From positions 1-64,000 of the forward strand of contig JAGIAH010000011.1 in NCBI GenBank assembly GCA_017744915.1: 64,000 nucleotides of DNA, read 5' to 3'. A program made the position numbers and the translations under genes. Under the pieces are notes generated by a model. That model was not told the origin of the DNA and ran no database searches. It saw only the letters and a list, made by a program, of their open reading frames with translations. This stretch comes from Agrobacterium tumefaciens. GTDB lineage: Bacteria; Pseudomonadota; Alphaproteobacteria; Rhizobiales; Rhizobiaceae. Position 1 is the stretch's first letter. The number at the start of each line of letters is the position of its first letter. This document shows positions 43,832-52,378 of the stretch, piece by piece.

Positions 43832-44263
43832 ATGAGACAAACATCACCACAAGAATCCATACCTCCCGATTACACGACCGAGTGGCATGGAGCGTTCGGG
43901 AATGCCGAGGTCAACGCCCTTCATGCCGAGTGCTTCGAGCATCGAATCCTGGTTGATGACTGGTGGTCCCAGGTTAATCACTTCAGTCTCGGCTGGGTGT
44001 GTAGTCGTCGTCTGGAGAAGCTGGTCGGGTTCGTTAACATCGCGTGGGATGGCGGTGTCCACGCATTTGTTCTGGATACGATGGTGTCGCCTGATCTCCA
44101 ACGCCAGGGCATTGCAAAGGCCCTGATAGGGGAGGCGGTTAAACGGGCGAAAGACACCGGCTGCGAGTGGCTCCACGTCGATTTTGACCCGCACCTGCGG
44201 CGATTTTATTTCGAGGCTTGCGGATTCCGCCCCACCGACGCCGGGCTCATCGCTTTGACGTAG
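43832..44263 (+). CDS. GNAT-family N-acetyltransferase (between ABC genes)
   Basis: A 143-residue GNAT acetyltransferase. MVSPDLQRQGIAKALIGEAVKRA (about residues 87-109) is the acetyl-CoA motif and FYFEACGFRPTDAG closes it. Its codon use and slightly lower GC differ from the two ABC genes beside it, and it has its own start region after the terminator at 43715. The N-terminal half (MRQTSPQESIPPDYTTEWHG) looks unlike the other GNATs here. It lies between the two ABC half-transporters and interrupts what is otherwise a compact pair, which may reflect insertion. Confidence 0.8.
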   Translation: MRQTSPQESIPPDYTTEWHGAFGNAEVNALHAECFEHRILVDDWWSQVNHFSLGWVCSRRLEKLVGFVNIAWDGGVHAFVLDTMVSPDLQRQGIAKALIGEAVKRAKDTGCEWLHVDFDPHLRRFYFEACGFRPTDAGLIALT

Positions 44264-44349
44264 CAACATCCCGAACGTTACCGAAATATAATCTCTCCCC
44301 GAAGCCGCTGCGGCTGTTCCCGAGGCGGGAATCCGCCTATATCCGGATC

Positions 44350-46218
44350 ATGGTCATTACCCGCATCTTCGAGTATTTCGAGAACTGGATAAAGCCCTTC
44401 GCCCGCAAGGACGATTTGCGGCCGCCTGAAAGAACATTCGCTTTCATCTGGTTTTATATCTCGCAGGCCAAGGCGCCGTTTTTCGCCATGCTGGTGCTCG
44501 GCGGGCTGACGGCGGCCATTGAGGCGGCGCTGTTCTGGTTCGTCGGACGGCTGGTGGACATTCTCTCGACGGTGAAACCGGAAGAGGGCTGGGCGGGGCT
44601 GCTTGCGGCCCATGGCGGCGAACTCGTGGGTATGCTGGTGCTGATCGGCATCGTGCGGTTTATCGTCACCATGGTGACAGCGCTGGTGGATCAGCAGATC
44701 ATTACGCCGGGTTTCTATAATCTGGTGCGCTGGCAATCCTATATGCATGTGGCGCGGCAATCACTGACCTTCTTCCAGAATGATTTTTCCGGCCGCATCG
44801 TCACCAAGGTCTGGTCCGGCGGGCAGGCGGCGGGCGATCTTGTCACCTCGCTGATGGAAAGTGTCTGGTTCGTCGGTATCTACTCGGTTTCCATGCTGTT
44901 CCTGATCGGCGGGCTGGACTGGCGGCTTGCGGTTCTCGTCGTCGTCTGGGTGGCGATCTTCTCGCTGCTGGCGCGGTATTTCGTGCCGCGCATCCGTTAC
45001 CATTCAAAGGAGACGGCGGAGGCCGCCTCGATGCTCTCCGGCCGCATGGTGGATGCCTATAGCAATATCCAGACGCTGCGGCTGTTTGGGCGAGACGATG
45101 CCAATGATCGTTACATGCGTCAGGGCTTCGATATTTTTCAGACCGCGACGATGACGTTTACGCGGTTCATCACCGGCGTGCGCGCCTCCATGGCGCTGCT
45201 GTCCGGCGTCATGATCACGTCGATGGCGGCGCTCTGCATCGATCTGTGGCTCTCCGGCAAGATCAGTTCCGGCGCGGTCGCTTTCACGCTGGCGCTGGTT
45301 TTGCGTCTCAACTTCCTGCTCGGGCGGTTGATGACGCAGTTCAACGGCATCATGCGCAATTTCGGCACGGTGCAGAACGCCGCCGAATTGATCTCGCAGC
45401 CGATCGGTCTCGTTGATACGCCCGACGCGGCGGTGCTGGAGGTCAAGAGGCCGGGCATCCGTTTCGAGAATGTCAGCTTCCATTACGGGCGGGCGAACGG
45501 CGTTATCGACAATCTCAACCTCGAAATCAGGGCGGGCGAGAAGGTCGGCATCGTCGGGCGTTCCGGCGCCGGCAAATCCACGCTCGTCAACCTGCTTTTG
45601 CGGTTTTACGATGTCGAGAAGGGCCGCATCCTGATCGACGGGCAGGATATCGCCAAAGTCACGCAGGAATCGCTGCGCGCCCATATCGGCATGGTCACGC
45701 AGGATACCTCGCTGCTGCACCGTTCCATTCGAGACAACATCATGTTCGGCCGCACGGATGCCACCGAAGCGCAATTGCAGGAGGCGACGCGCCGCGCCAA
45801 GGCGGATGATTTCATCACAAGGCTGGAGGACCAGCGCGGCCGCACGGGTTTTGACGCGCATGTGGGCGAACGCGGTGTTAAACTTTCCGGCGGCCAGCGC
45901 CAGCGCATCGCAATCGCCCGCGTGATGCTGAAGGACGCGCCGATCCTCGTGCTCGATGAGGCGACCTCGGCGCTCGATTCGGAGGTGGAGGCGGCGATCC
46001 AGAGCAATCTGGATGAACTGATGCAGGGCAAGACGGTGCTGGCCATCGCCCACCGCCTGTCGACCATCGCCGCTCTCGACCGGCTGATCGTGATGGATCA
46101 GGGCCGTATCGTCGAACAGGGCAGCCATTCCGAGCTGGTCTTGCGGGGCGGGCTTTATTCGGAGTTGTGGGCGCGGCAATCGGGCGGCTTCCTCGCCGCG
46201 GACGAGGCGGCGCAATAA
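44350..46218 (+). CDS. ABC exporter half-transporter (membrane + ATPase)
   Basis: A 622-residue half-transporter with six membrane helices and an ATPase domain (Walker A GRSGAGKSTL, signature LSGGQRQR, Walker B ILVLDEATSALDSE). It is strikingly similar to the gene at 41853 through the ATPase half, so the two arose by duplication. The ATG at 44350 opens MVITRIFEYFENWIKPFARK; a longer frame extends upstream but overlaps the GNAT gene's end. A Mg-dependent exporter of unknown substrate. It is convergent with the following gene. Confidence 0.87.
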   Translation: MVITRIFEYFENWIKPFARKDDLRPPERTFAFIWFYISQAKAPFFAMLVLGGLTAAIEAALFWFVGRLVDILSTVKPEEGWAGLLAAHGGELVGMLVLIGIVRFIVTMVTALVDQQIITPGFYNLVRWQSYMHVARQSLTFFQNDFSGRIVTKVWSGGQAAGDLVTSLMESVWFVGIYSVSMLFLIGGLDWRLAVLVVVWVAIFSLLARYFVPRIRYHSKETAEAASMLSGRMVDAYSNIQTLRLFGRDDANDRYMRQGFDIFQTATMTFTRFITGVRASMALLSGVMITSMAALCIDLWLSGKISSGAVAFTLALVLRLNFLLGRLMTQFNGIMRNFGTVQNAAELISQPIGLVDTPDAAVLEVKRPGIRFENVSFHYGRANGVIDNLNLEIRAGEKVGIVGRSGAGKSTLVNLLLRFYDVEKGRILIDGQDIAKVTQESLRAHIGMVTQDTSLLHRSIRDNIMFGRTDATEAQLQEATRRAKADDFITRLEDQRGRTGFDAHVGERGVKLSGGQRQRIAIARVMLKDAPILVLDEATSALDSEVEAAIQSNLDELMQGKTVLAIAHRLSTIAALDRLIVMDQGRIVEQGSHSELVLRGGLYSELWARQSGGFLAADEAAQ

Positions 46219-46227
46219 GGCCTTCGA

Positions 46228-47160
46228 TTATTTCCCGATCAAGAAATCCGCCATCAGCCCATAATGATTGGAGCCGAGGCTGTCCGGCAGGCGTGTGGTT
46301 TTCATCAGCGTCGCCGGTTCACGGGCGAAGATGTGGTCGATGGCGATGCCGAAGCGGCCGGCCTCCGTGGGCCATGTGGCGGGTTCCCAGCGTGGTTTCT
46401 TCAGGTCGTTGGCGGCGAGAAAGGCGCGCATGTCGGGGGCGATGCTGGCCGAATTGAAGTCTCCGGCCAGAATGAGCGGCCCGGTGACGCGAAAGAGGAT
46501 TTCGCTGACCTCATCCAGCTCGTCCCGGTGATAATCGTCGAAATAGGGCTTGGTGATATGGCCGGCGGCCAGTGTCAGCGTCGTTCCGTCGAGATCGATC
46601 TTGGCGAGAGCAAACCGGTCCCGGCGCAGATCGCTGAGGCTGTAGAACTGGCCTTCCAGCAATGGCCGTTTCGAAAGCATCAGCAGGTCACATCCCGGCG
46701 TTCCGGTAAAACAGCCGAGCCTGTAGGGATAGGTCTCCTGCAGACGCGGCAGAACCGATTGCAGCGCCGCCGCCTCGAAGAGATAGACCGCATCCGCGCC
46801 CGATTCGAGAATCTTATCGGCAATCGCATCCGCATTGGCGGCATTGTCCGTCAGCACGTTGAAGGACAATAGCCGGAAGGCTCTGGCGTCCGGCGCGGCG
46901 GTTGCGGATGTGGAAAATTCCAGAAGCATGGTGACGGCATGGATGGCGAGCGCAAGCGACCAGACCAGGAGGAGGGCCGAAACCGTATCACGTGTCAGCC
47001 AGAATATGAGGCATGACAGCAGGATGCAGACAAGGGCGATATGCAGCTGGAAGCTGGTGACGAAGGCGAGAAGCCAGAAATCGGTGACATAACGCAGGCT
47101 GGCGATGAAAAGAACGGCAGCCACCGCCGTGGAGACCATGCAAGAGAGCTTCGCCGTCAT
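46228..47160 (-). CDS. Membrane-anchored endonuclease/exonuclease/phosphatase family protein
   Basis: A 310-residue protein with three membrane helices in residues 10-90 (one VLFIASLRYVTDFWLLAFVT), followed by the EEP fold: LLSFNVLTDNA, DADYVYLFEA-like segment, ILAGDFNSASIAPD and the final GIAIDHIFAR with catalytic His. EEP domains cleave phosphodiesters or phosphoinositides; membrane-tethered forms are common in rhizobia and not well characterised. The ATG at 47160 gives the first helix; the longer frame adds 21 basic residues. Confidence 0.83.
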   Translation of the reverse strand: MTAKLSCMVSTAVAAVLFIASLRYVTDFWLLAFVTSFQLHIALVCILLSCLIFWLTRDTVSALLLVWSLALAIHAVTMLLEFSTSATAAPDARAFRLLSFNVLTDNAANADAIADKILESGADAVYLFEAAALQSVLPRLQETYPYRLGCFTGTPGCDLLMLSKRPLLEGQFYSLSDLRRDRFALAKIDLDGTTLTLAAGHITKPYFDDYHRDELDEVSEILFRVTGPLILAGDFNSASIAPDMRAFLAANDLKKPRWEPATWPTEAGRFGIAIDHIFAREPATLMKTTRLPDSLGSNHYGLMADFLIGK

Positions 47161-47428
47161 CCGAATCCCTGCTTTCCGAGCTCTCCCTTGATGTCTCCTA
47201 ACATGGCGCATGAGGGCGCACAATGTTGCCCGCCTGCCAAGGGTGGCGAAAAAATGAGAAGCAAATCGGGCCCTTCCGTCAGAATTACGGCAGCTTTGTG
47301 TGCTTTGCTCTTGCCAAGTCAGTCAATATTTTGCGATCAAACAGATGACGCGGTTTCTGAAATGCCGCGAGAATGACCAAGGCGATGGGACGGAGTTTGT
47401 CTTGGATCAAATCATAGCGGGAGGACTC
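47161..47428. other. Divergent intergenic region before petABC
   Basis: The gap upstream of the petABC genes. It probably carries the operon promoter; candidate elements are weak (no good CTTGAC-N17-CTATAT match). No gene is seen apart from the 12-codon ORF listed next. Confidence 0.35.
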
Positions 47429-47467
47429 ATGCGATTTACGGCAAAAACAGCGCAGAGGATGGTGTAG
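47429..47467 (+). CDS. 12-codon ORF ending two bases before petA
   Basis: A 12-residue ORF ([12 protein letters not shown]) behind a near-perfect GGGAGG (47419-47424) four to five bases from the ATG. Its TAG ends two bases before the GTG start of petA, whose own ribosome site is weak. The arrangement suits translational coupling: ribosomes finishing this ORF restart at petA. Real translation is unproven. Confidence 0.4.
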   Translation: MRFTAKTAQRMV

Positions 47468-47469
47468 CG

Positions 47470-48048
47470 GTGAGCGAGCACGTAACCAATCACGACGCTT
47501 CGGGTGAACCGACCCGTCGCGATTTTCTTTATCTAGTGACGGGAATGGCGGGCGCCGTCGGTGCCGCCGCAGTTGCATGGCCTTTTATTGACCAGATGCG
47601 TCCCGATGCATCGACGCTGGCGCTCGCCTCCATCGAGGTGGATGTGGCGGCCGTCGAGCCGGGCATGTCGCTCACCGTCAAGTGGCGCGGCAAGCCGATT
47701 TTCATCCGCAACCGCACGGAAAAGGAAATCGAGGAAGCCAAGGCAGTTGCTCTCGGCGATCTGAAGGATCCCGTGGCGCGCAACGCCAACATCGCCGCCG
47801 ACGCGCAGGCAACGGACATTGACCGCTCCGCCGGTCAGGGCAAGGAAAACTGGATCGTCATGGTCGGTTCCTGCACCCATCTCGGTTGCATTCCGCTCGG
47901 CCAGGCCGGCGATTTCGGCGGCTGGTTCTGTCCCTGCCATGGCTCGCACTACGATACGGCGGGCCGCATACGTAAGGGTCCGGCGCCGCAGAACCTCGCC
48001 ATCCCGACATTTGCATTCACATCCGATACCGTGATCAAGATCGGATAA
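47470..48048 (+). CDS. petA: Ubiquinol-cytochrome c reductase iron-sulfur subunit (Rieske)
   Basis: The 192-residue Rieske protein of the bc1 complex. A Tat-type [25 protein letters not shown] segment (about 15-39) is the uncleaved anchor. The cluster ligands are CTHLGC (Cys135, His137, Cys140) and CPCHGSHYD (Cys154, Cys156, His157). It transfers electrons from ubiquinol to cytochrome c1. The GTG at 47470 gives the known N-terminus of rhizobial orthologues. It is first in petA-petB-petC, whose genes are close (14 and 13 bases). Confidence 0.96.
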   Translation: MSEHVTNHDASGEPTRRDFLYLVTGMAGAVGAAAVAWPFIDQMRPDASTLALASIEVDVAAVEPGMSLTVKWRGKPIFIRNRTEKEIEEAKAVALGDLKDPVARNANIAADAQATDIDRSAGQGKENWIVMVGSCTHLGCIPLGQAGDFGGWFCPCHGSHYDTAGRIRKGPAPQNLAIPTFAFTSDTVIKIG

Positions 48049-48062
48049 GGGGACAGATATTC

Positions 48063-49385
48063 ATGAGTGGCCATTCCAGTTATCAGCCGTCCACCGGCAT
48101 CGAGAGGTGGATCGATTCGCGGCTTCCCTTGCCGCGCATGATCTATGACAGCTTCGTTGCCTATCCTGTCCCGCGTAACCTGAACTACGCCTACACCTTC
48201 GGTGCGATGCTTGCCGTCATGCTGATCGTGCAAATCCTCACCGGTGTTGTGCTGGCCATGCATTATGCGGCCGAAACGACGGTGGCTTTCAATTCCGTCG
48301 AAAAGATCATGCGCGACGTCAACCACGGCTGGCTGCTGCGCTACATGCATGCCAACGGTGCGTCGTTCTTCTTCATCGCGGTGTATCTGCACATCGCCCG
48401 TGGCCTTTATTACGGCTCCTATAAGGCACCGCGAGAAATCCTCTGGATTCTCGGCTGCGTGATCTTCCTGCTGATGATGGCAACGGGCTTCATGGGTTAC
48501 GTTCTGCCCTGGGGCCAGATGTCCTTCTGGGGCGCAACCGTCATCACCGGCTTCTTCACGGCGTTCCCCGCCGTTGGTGAATGGATCCAGCAGTTCCTGC
48601 TCGGCGGCTTCGCCGTGGATCAGCCGACGCTGAACCGCTTCTTTGCGCTTCACTATCTTCTGCCCTTCATGATCGCGGGTGTCGTCATCCTGCACATCTG
48701 GGCGCTGCATGTGACCGGCCAGACCAACCCGACCGGCGTTGAAGTGAAGAGCAAGACTGACACCGTGCCCTTCACGCCCTATGCGACGCTGAAGGATGCG
48801 CTTGGCGTTTCGATCTTCCTGATCGGTTATGCCTGGTTCGTCTTCTATATGCCGAACTTCCTCGGCCACCCCGACAACTACATCATGGCCGATGCGCTGA
48901 AGACCCCGGCGCATATCGTTCCGGAATGGTACTTCCTGCCGTTCTACGCCATGCTGCGTGCCATCACCTTCAACATCTGGATCATCGATTCCAAGCTCGG
49001 TGGCGTTCTCGTGATGTTCGGCGCGATCGTCGTGTTGTTCTTCCTGCCCTGGCTCGATACGTCGAAGGTTCGTTCCGCCGTCTATCGTCCCTGGTACAAG
49101 ATGTTCTTCTGGCTGTTCGTGGTGAATGCCATCATGCTCGGCTGGCTGGGTTCGCGCCCGGCGGAAGGAACCGGCCTTCTCGGCCTGCTTACCGGCGATC
49201 TGAAAGGCAATTATGTCGGCTATTCTCAGCTCGGCACGCTTTATTACTTCGGTTTCTTCCTCGTCATCATGCCGATCCTCGGTCTGGTCGAAACGCCCCG
49301 GCGTATTCCGAATTCGATTACCGAGGCCGTTCTCGAAAAGAACGCCGCCAAGACGGGTGCCGCATCTGCTGCGGCCCAAGTGTAA
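48063..49385 (+). CDS. petB: Cytochrome b of the bc1 complex
   Basis: A 440-residue integral membrane cytochrome b with eight helices. The haem ligand pairs His and His lie in the [24 protein letters not shown] region and later [34 protein letters not shown] is the PEWY quinol-oxidation (Qo) loop. It carries the two b haems and both quinone sites. It follows petA by 14 bases and precedes petC by 13. Confidence 0.97.
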   Translation: MSGHSSYQPSTGIERWIDSRLPLPRMIYDSFVAYPVPRNLNYAYTFGAMLAVMLIVQILTGVVLAMHYAAETTVAFNSVEKIMRDVNHGWLLRYMHANGASFFFIAVYLHIARGLYYGSYKAPREILWILGCVIFLLMMATGFMGYVLPWGQMSFWGATVITGFFTAFPAVGEWIQQFLLGGFAVDQPTLNRFFALHYLLPFMIAGVVILHIWALHVTGQTNPTGVEVKSKTDTVPFTPYATLKDALGVSIFLIGYAWFVFYMPNFLGHPDNYIMADALKTPAHIVPEWYFLPFYAMLRAITFNIWIIDSKLGGVLVMFGAIVVLFFLPWLDTSKVRSAVYRPWYKMFFWLFVVNAIMLGWLGSRPAEGTGLLGLLTGDLKGNYVGYSQLGTLYYFGFFLVIMPILGLVETPRRIPNSITEAVLEKNAAKTGAASAAAQV

Positions 49386-49398
49386 GCGCGAAGGAAGG

Positions 49399-50295
49399 AT
49401 GACGACAATGAAGAAGCTTGTAACGAGCATCGCGCTTTTCGCCGCCATCGGCTGTTCCTTCACCGTCGCCTCGGCGGCGGAGGAAAGCCACGATCTCTCC
49501 ACCAAGACGGAACATGCGATTGCCGGCGGTCACTTCCCGGTCATCAAGCCTGAAGAGCAGAGCTGGTCTTTCGCAGGACCCTTCGGCAAATATGACAAGG
49601 GCCAGCTGCAGCGCGGCCTGAAGGTCTACAAGGAAGTCTGCTCCGCCTGCCATTCGATGAGCCTTGTCTCCTTCCGCACGCTGGAGGATCTCGGTTATTC
49701 GGAAGAGCAGGTGAAGGCTTTCGCCGCCGAATATGAAGTGCAGGACGGCCCGAATGCCGAAGGCGAAATGTACAATCGCAAGGCCGTGCCTTCCGATCAT
49801 TTCCCTTCGCCGTTCCCCAACCATGAGGCGGCTGCCGCTGCCAATGGTGGCGCAGCACCGCCCGACATGTCGCTGCTCGCCAAGGCACGCGGTGTGGAGC
49901 GCGGTTTCCCGCAATTCATCGTTGACATGATCCCGATCGTTGGCGGTTACCAGGAAGGCGGCCCGGACTATATCCATGCGCTGCTGACCGGATATCAGGA
50001 CGCGCCGGCTGGTGTTGAAGTGGCGGAAGGCACGCATTTCAACCCGTATTTCGTCAGCGCCGTGGCGCTGAAGATGGCGCCGCCGATCAGCGCCGACCAG
50101 GTGACCTACGACGATGGCGCGCCGCAGACCGTGGACCAATATTCCAAGGACGTGGCTGCCTTCCTGATGTGGGCTGCGGAACCGCATCTGGAACAGCGCA
50201 AGCGTACCGGCTTCATGGTCATGGTGTTCCTGTTCATCTTCACGGCTCTGATCTATCTCACCAAGAAATCGGTCTACGCCAACAAGGAACATTGA
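49399..50295 (+). CDS. petC: Cytochrome c1 of the bc1 complex
   Basis: The c1 subunit, 298 residues from ATG 49399 (ATG 49408 is an alternative with better spacing to AAGGAAGG). A signal peptide (to about residue 27) leads a periplasmic domain with the haem-attachment motif CSACHSM (Cys81, Cys84, His85) and the Met ligand in ALKMAPP, and a C-terminal membrane anchor FMVMVFLFIFTALIYLT. It passes electrons to cytochrome c. A strong terminator follows. Confidence 0.96.
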   Translation: MTTMKKLVTSIALFAAIGCSFTVASAAEESHDLSTKTEHAIAGGHFPVIKPEEQSWSFAGPFGKYDKGQLQRGLKVYKEVCSACHSMSLVSFRTLEDLGYSEEQVKAFAAEYEVQDGPNAEGEMYNRKAVPSDHFPSPFPNHEAAAAANGGAAPPDMSLLAKARGVERGFPQFIVDMIPIVGGYQEGGPDYIHALLTGYQDAPAGVEVAEGTHFNPYFVSAVALKMAPPISADQVTYDDGAPQTVDQYSKDVAAFLMWAAEPHLEQRKRTGFMVMVFLFIFTALIYLTKKSVYANKEH

Positions 50296-50322
50296 TCGGC
50301 ATCCTGTTGCCGGCAGTCATTG

Positions 50323-50350
50323 GCCCCCACGGTCTCCGTGGGGGCTTTTT
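50323..50350 (+). terminator. Intrinsic terminator of petABC
   Basis: GCCCCCACGG (50323-50332), loop TCT, CCGTGGGGGC (50336-50345), TTTTT. Confidence 0.95.
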
Positions 50351-50544
50351 CATGTATTGAGGGGCAAATTGGGCGGCAGCAGCAATCCGCGGCGCTGTCG
50401 TCCCGTGGCCGCTGCCAGCGGTTTGCCGCAGGATAGGAGAGGCACGGGCAGGGTGGCGGTCCTTTTTTGTTGGTCAGCCGCCGTCAAATTGATAGGGTGG
50501 CCCGAACCATCTCATCCATTTCCCTTGTCTTAACTGGAAATACC

Positions 50545-51087
50545 ATGACCGTTATCGCTTCGGAGCTTTCCGCTGCCATCCGTTCCATTCCCGACTATCC
50601 GAAGCCGGGCATCATATTCCGGGACATCACGACGCTGCTCGGCAATCCACGCGCTTTCCGCCGTGCTGTTGATGAACTCGTGCAGCCCTATGCGGGAACG
50701 AAGATCGACAAGATCGCCGGCATGGAAGCGCGCGGCTTCATCCTCGGCGGCGCAGTGGCGCATCAGCTATCGGCCGGTTTCGTGCCGATCCGCAAGAAGG
50801 GCAAGCTGCCGCACACCACCGTGCGTGTGGCCTACAGCCTGGAATATGGCGTCGATGAAATGGAAATGCATGTGGATGCCGTGCAGCCGGGTGAAAAGGT
50901 CATTCTGGTCGACGACCTGATCGCCACCGGTGGCACCGCCGAAGGCGCGGTCAAGCTGTTGCGGCAGATGGGTGCGGAGATCGTTTCCGCCTGCTTCGTT
51001 ATCGACCTGCCCGATCTCGGCGGTCGCAAGAAACTCGAAGACCTCGGTGTCGAGGTGCGGACGCTGGTGGAATTCTCCGGCCATTGA
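50545..51087 (+). CDS. apt: Adenine phosphoribosyltransferase
   Basis: A 180-residue Apt, making AMP from adenine and PRPP. The PRPP motif is [21 protein letters not shown] (about residues 119-139) and the adenine pocket is [27 protein letters not shown] is a characteristic block. The ATG at 50545 follows GGAAATACC; the frame opens earlier without family sequence. A single gene. Confidence 0.96.
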   Translation: MTVIASELSAAIRSIPDYPKPGIIFRDITTLLGNPRAFRRAVDELVQPYAGTKIDKIAGMEARGFILGGAVAHQLSAGFVPIRKKGKLPHTTVRVAYSLEYGVDEMEMHVDAVQPGEKVILVDDLIATGGTAEGAVKLLRQMGAEIVSACFVIDLPDLGGRKKLEDLGVEVRTLVEFSGH

Positions 51088-51131
51088 GGCGGTAGCCGGG
51101 GCAAATCGTGATGGTATGCCCCGGGCTCGCT

Positions 51132-51599
51132 TTATTCGAATTCCAGAACCCCGCTCTGGAAGGTCAGCACCGTTTCCCCTGACTGGTTGACGCCTTCGTT
51201 GAACGTGGTGTTCAGCCAGACGCCGGGTCTCGATTCCAGCGGCCGGGTATCGAGCAGGGTCACGAAATAGGTTACGTCATCCCCGGCAAAAACCGGCTTT
51301 TTCCATTTGAGCTCGCGGAAGCCCGGGGATGGGCCGAGTTTCGGCGGTTCGAGGCCCTGTAGCTTCAACCTCTTCACTTCCTTTGCCCAATGGGACAGGA
51401 AGGATTTCATCCAGCCCGCGCCCGTATGCCAGCCGGAAGCGCAAAGCGCGCCGAAAACACTGTTCTTGGCTGCCTCGGCGTCGAGATGAAAGGGTTGCGG
51501 ATCGAAATCGCGGGCAAAGCGAATAATGTCCTCGGCGGAAAAATGCAGCGTATCGAGAGTGACGCGTTCGCCGATCGGGGAGAGTTCTGCCAGTCTCAT
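51132..51599 (-). CDS. MaoC-family (R)-hydratase-like hot-dog protein
   Basis: A 155-residue MaoC-domain protein with the hot-dog fold. The signature IIRFARDFDPQPFHLDAEAAKNSVFGALCASGWHT holds the hydratase motif (Asp and His). GELKWKKPVFAGDDV-like text follows. It overlaps the next MaoC gene by ATGA, so the pair may form a heterodimer with one active and one altered site. Enoyl-CoA or mesaconyl-CoA hydration is possible but unproven. Downstream member of the two-gene operon. Confidence 0.82.
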   Translation of the reverse strand: MRLAELSPIGERVTLDTLHFSAEDIIRFARDFDPQPFHLDAEAAKNSVFGALCASGWHTGAGWMKSFLSHWAKEVKRLKLQGLEPPKLGPSPGFRELKWKKPVFAGDDVTYFVTLLDTRPLESRPGVWLNTTFNEGVNQSGETVLTFQSGVLEFE

Positions 51600-52069
51600 G
51601 CCGCAACGCCTCCATTCGCGCGCATCAGGAACATCACGGTGTTTTCGCCGTGCGACACCAGAACGCCACGCTGGTTATAAAGCTCGTGGCGGAATTTCAC
51701 GAGGCCGATTCCCGGCCGGGAACCGGATTGCCGTTGTTCCAGCACGATGGATTTTCCCGAAAGCGTATCACCCGCCAGAACCGGCTTTTTCCAGTCGACA
51801 TAATCGATGCCGGGGCTGCCCTGCGAGGTGGAGTTGGCGATATAGCTGTCCGCCATCATCCGCATCAGCAGGCTGCAGGTGTGCCAGCCGGACGCTGCCA
51901 GCCCGCCGAGAATGCTCCGGCGGCCGGCCTCTTCGGAAAGATGCATGGGCTGGGGGTCGAACTCGCTGGCGAAGGCGATAATCTGTTCCGCCGAGACCGA
52001 TTGTGGGCCAAGGGGAAATTCCCGCCCAACGGAAAAATCCTCATAGGTATACGTCGCGACCGGCGCCAT
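51596..52069 (-). CDS. MaoC-family (R)-hydratase-like hot-dog protein
   Basis: A 157-residue MaoC-domain protein, first gene of an overlapping pair. IIAFASEFDPQPMHLSEEAGRRSILGGLAASGWHT is the hydratase motif, closely parallel to its neighbour, and VDWKKPVLAGDTLSGK matches WKKPVFAGDDVTYF there. The two are diverged duplicates. The ATG at 52069 follows AAGGGAGG. Confidence 0.82.
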   Translation of the reverse strand: MAPVATYTYEDFSVGREFPLGPQSVSAEQIIAFASEFDPQPMHLSEEAGRRSILGGLAASGWHTCSLLMRMMADSYIANSTSQGSPGIDYVDWKKPVLAGDTLSGKSIVLEQRQSGSRPGIGLVKFRHELYNQRGVLVSHGENTVMFLMRANGGVAA

Positions 52070-52378
52070 GGTTTCCTCCCTTCGCACAGTCAGTGTCGGC
52101 GCATCTAAGAGGATTTTTCCTTTTACGTAAAGGTCAAATTGAGGGTGCGGCTATATTGCATTGGCAGGGAGTTTTGAGCGGCGGGTGCGCTTTTCGCCTT
52201 CTCCCCGAGGGGAGAAGGTCGCGACAGCGGGGCGAGGGTGGAGATGTTCGGAGAGCTTGCCCCCGATCCGACCCTTCAGGCCACCTTCTCCCCGGCGGGG
52301 AGAAGAAACAAGCGGCTATGTCTGCGCCCTCAGCGCTTCGAAAGAAACTACCCGGCTGCCCGCGGCCTTCAAACGAGA
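52070..52378. repeat. Intergenic repeat: two CCTTCTCCCC palindromes
   Basis: This 309-base gap holds no gene. It has a perfect palindrome CCTTCTCCCC-GA-GGGGAGAAGG (52197-52218) and a near copy CCTTCTCCCC-GGC-GGGGAGAAG (52284-52305). The two units with the GC-rich spacer form a dispersed intergenic element of a different type from those at 18611 and 22228. Confidence 0.78.
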
